In this document: one piece after another, positions 61,725 through 64,000 of the stretch | How the letters are laid out: every line of letters starts with the position of its first letter | Position numbering within the stretch: the stretch's first letter is position 1 | DNA from: Mycolicibacterium flavescens | GTDB taxonomy: Bacteria > Actinomycetota > Actinomycetes > Mycobacteriales > Mycobacteriaceae | Reading direction: 5' to 3' | Length of the DNA: 64,000 nucleotides | Assembly (NCBI GenBank): GCA_900637135.1 | Contig: LR134353.1 | Location: 992,001 to 1,056,000, forward strand | Position numbers and translations under genes: made by a program | Notes under the pieces: generated by a model | The model's input: the letters and a program-made list of their open reading frames with translations, nothing else | Told to the model about the DNA's origin: nothing | Database searches by the model: none

Positions 61725-63133
61725 CAGCCTCCTTGGACCAGAGCGAGGGTGCCGACCGGTGTGCAACGCCAGTGTCCGTTGCTCAGGTCGGCCAGGCGGG
61801 TAACGGCGCGCTCGATGCCGTCGGCGAGTTCGTTGACGTCGGGCGCGGCGTCGTAGTCGCCGATGATGCCGAACGCGAGGTGGTCGGCGTAGCTGAGGAT
61901 CGCGATGCCGGTTCGCAGCCTAAGTGCCAGTGGCGGAATCGGCAGCAGCCGAATGACTTCGCGCCCCTTGAGCCGCATCCGCTTGCGGGGGCCGGGCACA
62001 TTCGTGGCCAGTGTCACGATGCCGCGCTGGGGGAGCCGGGTCAGGGCCCGAACCGCCCACGCCGTCAGCGGGAACGGAATCGCGTTGGCCGCGGTGAGGA
62101 AGAGGTTTCCGGCCTCGCGCTGTCCGCTCGCCTTGGACTTGCCCAGTCGTGCGTGCACGGTTTGCAACTGCTGGATCGGGTCGTCCTTCTCGACGGGGAG
62201 GTAGGGCAGCATCACCGATACCCGGTTGTCGGGTTCGCCCGCCGCATCGGCGGACCGCACCGACACCGGCACCAGGGTGCGCAGCGCCGTGCGCCGGGGG
62301 TTCTCGCCGCGGCGCAGCAGGATGGTGCGGAAGCTGTCGGTGATCGCCGCCAGCGCAACATCGTTGACCGTGACGTCGAACCGCTCACAGATGTGCTGCA
62401 CCTCCGGCAGCGACACCTCGACAGAGGCGTAGCGGCGCATGTCGGTCACCGGACCGGTCAGCGACGACGGGGAGGCCGGCCGCAGCAGCCCGCCCGCGAT
62501 CTCGACGGCCCCGTGGAGTGCCTGGGTCGCGGTGGTGGTCACGTCGCGAGACGTCCGCCACGCAGATGCCATCCAGTCGACCGGATTGAGCGAAAGAGCG
62601 GGAAGGCGCCAGGGTTTCGGCCTCGGTTGGGCGCCGCTGAGCGCCGTTGCGAACGTCTCGGTGCCCTGTCCGTCACACAGATGGGCGAGCAGATGCGTGG
62701 CCGCGACCCCGTCGGCGATGCAGTGGTGGATCTTCATCAGCATCGCCCACCGGTTGTGGGCCAGGCCGTCGACGACCCAGCACTCCCACAGAGGCCGCTC
62801 GCGGTCCAGGCGCCGCTCCATCACTTCGGCGGCCCAGCGGAACAGCGCGGCATCGTCGCCGGGGCGGGGCAGCGCCGCCCGACGGATGTGATGGGAGACG
62901 TCGACCCCCGCGTCCTCCACCCACTCCGGTGCGCCGAGGTCGAGTGGATGGGTGCGCAGGATCTGCCGGAAGCGCGGGACGGCCATCACGCGTTCGGTGA
63001 GATCGGCGACCAGGGAATCGAATTCAGGCATCGGCCCGGCGAGCACGGCGATCGCCCCGATCGCAAGGCTCACGTGAGGGTCGGAGTCTTCGGCGTGTAG
63101 GAATCCCGCGTCCAGTGTGGTGAGCTGCTCCAT
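61724..63133 (-). CDS. Wax ester synthase/diacylglycerol acyltransferase (WS/DGAT, Tgs1-like)
   Basis: A 469-residue acyltransferase that esterifies diacylglycerol or fatty alcohols, building storage triacylglycerol in dormancy. The catalytic HHxxxDG motif is IHHCIADGVAA, near residue 138. The C-terminal PLF-type segment NVPGPRKRMRLKGREV and LRLRTGIAILSYADHLAFGIIGDYDA are family signatures. The N-terminal MEQLTTLDAGFLHAEDSD is typical of Tgs1 (Rv3130c), a DosR regulon gene next to Rv3131. The promoter-side DosR-type box lies 33 bp upstream. Its stop overlaps the PNPOx start (TGATG). Confidence 0.92.
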   Translation of the reverse strand: MEQLTTLDAGFLHAEDSDPHVSLAIGAIAVLAGPMPEFDSLVADLTERVMAVPRFRQILRTHPLDLGAPEWVEDAGVDVSHHIRRAALPRPGDDAALFRWAAEVMERRLDRERPLWECWVVDGLAHNRWAMLMKIHHCIADGVAATHLLAHLCDGQGTETFATALSGAQPRPKPWRLPALSLNPVDWMASAWRTSRDVTTTATQALHGAVEIAGGLLRPASPSSLTGPVTDMRRYASVEVSLPEVQHICERFDVTVNDVALAAITDSFRTILLRRGENPRRTALRTLVPVSVRSADAAGEPDNRVSVMLPYLPVEKDDPIQQLQTVHARLGKSKASGQREAGNLFLTAANAIPFPLTAWAVRALTRLPQRGIVTLATNVPGPRKRMRLKGREVIRLLPIPPLALRLRTGIAILSYADHLAFGIIGDYDAAPDVNELADGIERAVTRLADLSNGHWRCTPVGTLALVQGG

Positions 63134-63165
63134 ACCCTTACTGTCGGCGACCGGCGGATGTGGCA

Positions 63166-63185
63166 GTAGGGCCTTAGGTCCCTAC
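63166..63185 (-). promoter_or_regulatory. Candidate DosR box before WS/DGAT
   Basis: On the minus strand GTAGGGACCTAAGGCCCTAC matches 14 of 20 positions of TTSGGGACTWWAGTCCCSAA, with a complete GGGAC half and a near-perfect dyad. It lies 33 bp upstream of the WS/DGAT ATG and just after the fdxA stop. Confidence 0.7.
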
Positions 63186-63196
63186 TTCGCCCGTGA

Positions 63197-63535
63197 TCAG
63201 CGCGGCGGCATGCCCGCCACGAGGGGTGCGTCGGCGCCGACCGGGCCGAGCTTGGCAGCACCGCCCGGAGAACCCAGGGGCGCGTCGCGGCCCGGCAGGA
63301 CCCCGGTGAAGAACGCGGCGTTGTCGGCGAGGTGGCCGTGCTCGTCGTCGGGCAGATCCGTTTCGAAGTAGATCGCACCCTCTTCGCACGCCAGCCTGCA
63401 CGCGCCGCAGTCCACACACTCGTCGGGATTGATGTAGAGCGACCTTGCGCCTTCGTAGATGCAATCGACCGGGCATTCGGGGACACAGGACTTGTGCATC
63501 ACGTCCACACACGCACTGCTGATCACATAGGTCAT
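63197..63535 (-). CDS. fdxA: Ferredoxin FdxA
   Basis: A 112-residue 7Fe-type ferredoxin of the DosR regulon (Rv2007c type). The N-terminus MTYVISSACVDVMHKSCVPECPVDCIYEG has the [3Fe-4S]/[4Fe-4S] cysteines, and NPDECVDCGACRLACEEGAIYFE has the second cluster set. A Gly/Pro/Ala-rich tail follows residue 70. The ATG at 63535 lies about 55 bases downstream of a DosR-type box. The short spacing to WS/DGAT (63 bp, with its own box) makes this an independently controlled gene. Confidence 0.93.
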   Translation of the reverse strand: MTYVISSACVDVMHKSCVPECPVDCIYEGARSLYINPDECVDCGACRLACEEGAIYFETDLPDDEHGHLADNAAFFTGVLPGRDAPLGSPGGAAKLGPVGADAPLVAGMPPR

Positions 63536-63590
63536 GGCCGCAGTGTAGGAACGGTCGGCCGCGCTCGTCGTGGGTCCAAGGCCTGCGGAA

Positions 63591-63610
63591 TCGAGGACCA
63601 AAGTCCCTGC
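63591..63610 (-). promoter_or_regulatory. Candidate DosR box before fdxA
   Basis: On the minus strand GCAGGGACTTTGGTCCTCGA holds GGGACTTTGGTCC and matches 14 of 20 positions of the DosR consensus. It lies about 55 bp upstream of fdxA and also 57 bp from the divergent channel gene. Confidence 0.65.
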
Positions 63611-63666
63611 CGCCGTACACGCGGTATCGCTCCGCCGGTCCGTCGCGGGAGTGATACTGAACCATT

Positions 63667-64000
63667 GTGGCGGCTGAACGGGCCGAGGCTGCTCGGCCCT
63701 CCGGATACCGGACGACCCGGATGGAAGCGTTCAGCGATGGTGTGTTCGCCATCGCGATCACACTGCTGGTGCTCGAGATCGGTGTGCCCGACGACTCGGC
63801 GGCTGACCTGCTGGGCGCCGTGGTCCGCCAATGGCCGTCGTATCTGACTTACCTGGTGAGCTTCTCGACGATCGGCGCGGTGTGGCTCGAACACACGGTG
63901 ATCACCGAGTTCCTGAATCGGGCCACCGCCGCGCTCATCCGACTGAACCTGCTGCTACTGATGCTCGTTTCATTCCTCCCGTTCCCGACTCGGCTGTTGG
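63667..64000 (+). CDS. TMEM175/DUF1211 family potassium channel-like protein, 5' part
   Basis: The gene runs off the right edge; 111 codons are visible. RTTRMEAFSDGVFAIAITLLVLEIGVPDD carries the RxxxFSD motif that lines the pore of TMEM175-type potassium channels. YLTYLVSFSTIGAVWLEHTVITEF and LIRLNLLLLMLVSFLPFPTRLL give further membrane helices. Bacterial TMEM175 proteins conduct potassium in leak fashion. The GTG at 63667 starts VAAERAEAARPSGY; an ATG at residue 19 is an alternative. It diverges from fdxA over a DosR-type box, but control by DosR is unproved. Confidence 0.82.
   Translation, partial: MAAERAEAARPSGYRTTRMEAFSDGVFAIAITLLVLEIGVPDDSAADLLGAVVRQWPSYLTYLVSFSTIGAVWLEHTVITEFLNRATAALIRLNLLLLMLVSFLPFPTRLL

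Noticed and set aside
63570..63589. A possible second DosR box before fdxA (GGGTCCAAGGCC)
   Set aside because: Too few consensus positions agree to support it.

Overview
This is a chromosomal segment of a high-GC actinobacterium, almost certainly a mycobacterium of the Mycolicibacterium or Mycobacterium type. The gene order follows the Mycobacterium tuberculosis Rv0992c-Rv1026 backbone almost gene for gene: 5-formyl-THF cyclo-ligase, galU, glp, rimJ, sepX/glpR, pat, alkB, arcA, pmt, rsmI, pabB, metG, tatD, rpfB, rsmA, ispE, pks16, pth, rplY, lpqT, prs, glmU, a TetR gene, mfd, mazG, lpqU, eno, ftsB, a DUF501 gene and ppx2. Accessory blocks are inserted between these genes. Other mycobacterial hallmarks are resuscitation-promoting factor B, a Culp-type cutinase, a PE-PPE-domain hydrolase, LpqN/LpqT lipoproteins, a WS/DGAT acyltransferase and DosR. 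Comparisons with M. tuberculosis come from memory, not from an alignment.

Region by region. 1-4.6 kb: folate enzyme, galU, the division pair glp and sepX/glpR with rimJ, and tRNA-Ala. 4.9-13.5 kb: an SDR enzyme, sodA, the cAMP-regulated lysine acetyltransferase pat coupled to an AroE-like gene, a cell-envelope set of lipoproteins and a PE-PPE hydrolase, and an AlkB dioxygenase. 13.5-19.9 kb: soxR and arcA diverging over a SoxR-type box, a DUF559-type nuclease gene bracketed by palindromic repeats, pmt, rsmI and pabB. 19.9-24.3 kb: two tandem copies of an oxidoreductase-ECF41 sigma factor module, each behind the same kind of ECF promoter. 24.3-34 kb: gdhA, metG, tatD, rpfB-rsmA with a kinase gene beside it, ispE and an acyl-activating enzyme. 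34.1-41.5 kb: an accessory block with an ABC drug exporter, a phosphotransferase, an epoxide-hydrolase-like enzyme, a TetR regulator, a PF10118-type diiron protein, an unknown protein and a cutinase. 41.5-47.6 kb: pth, rplY, SDR, lpqT, arsC, prs, glmU and tRNA-Gln. 47.7-58.5 kb: a TetR gene, mfd, a VNVPDV-repeat secreted protein, then mazG-lpqU-eno-ftsB-DUF501-ppx2. 58.6-64 kb: a hypoxia/dormancy (DosR) cluster with two Acg-type nitroreductases, dosR itself but no dosS beside it, a PNPOx-like protein, a WS/DGAT enzyme, ferredoxin fdxA and the start of a TMEM175-type channel gene.

The most unusual signals are regulatory or structural. (1) The duplicated ECF41 modules carry the promoter pattern TGTCAC[A/G]-N16-TGTC, one of them abutting a perfect CRP-type palindrome. 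(2) A dispersed palindrome family (arms beginning TTTCGCGAGACGTACACC) flanks and forms the end of a DUF559 nuclease gene. (3) A TetR gene sits among operators of the form TTACAT-N12-ATGTAA found at two promoters. (4) DosR lacks its sensor neighbour but its surroundings keep DosR-type boxes. (5) rsmA seems to start at CTG within a CTGA overlap with rpfB. (6) The MoeA-like protein Glp has lost canonical catalytic loop residues. No CRISPR array, rRNA operon, prophage or transposase gene is visible.
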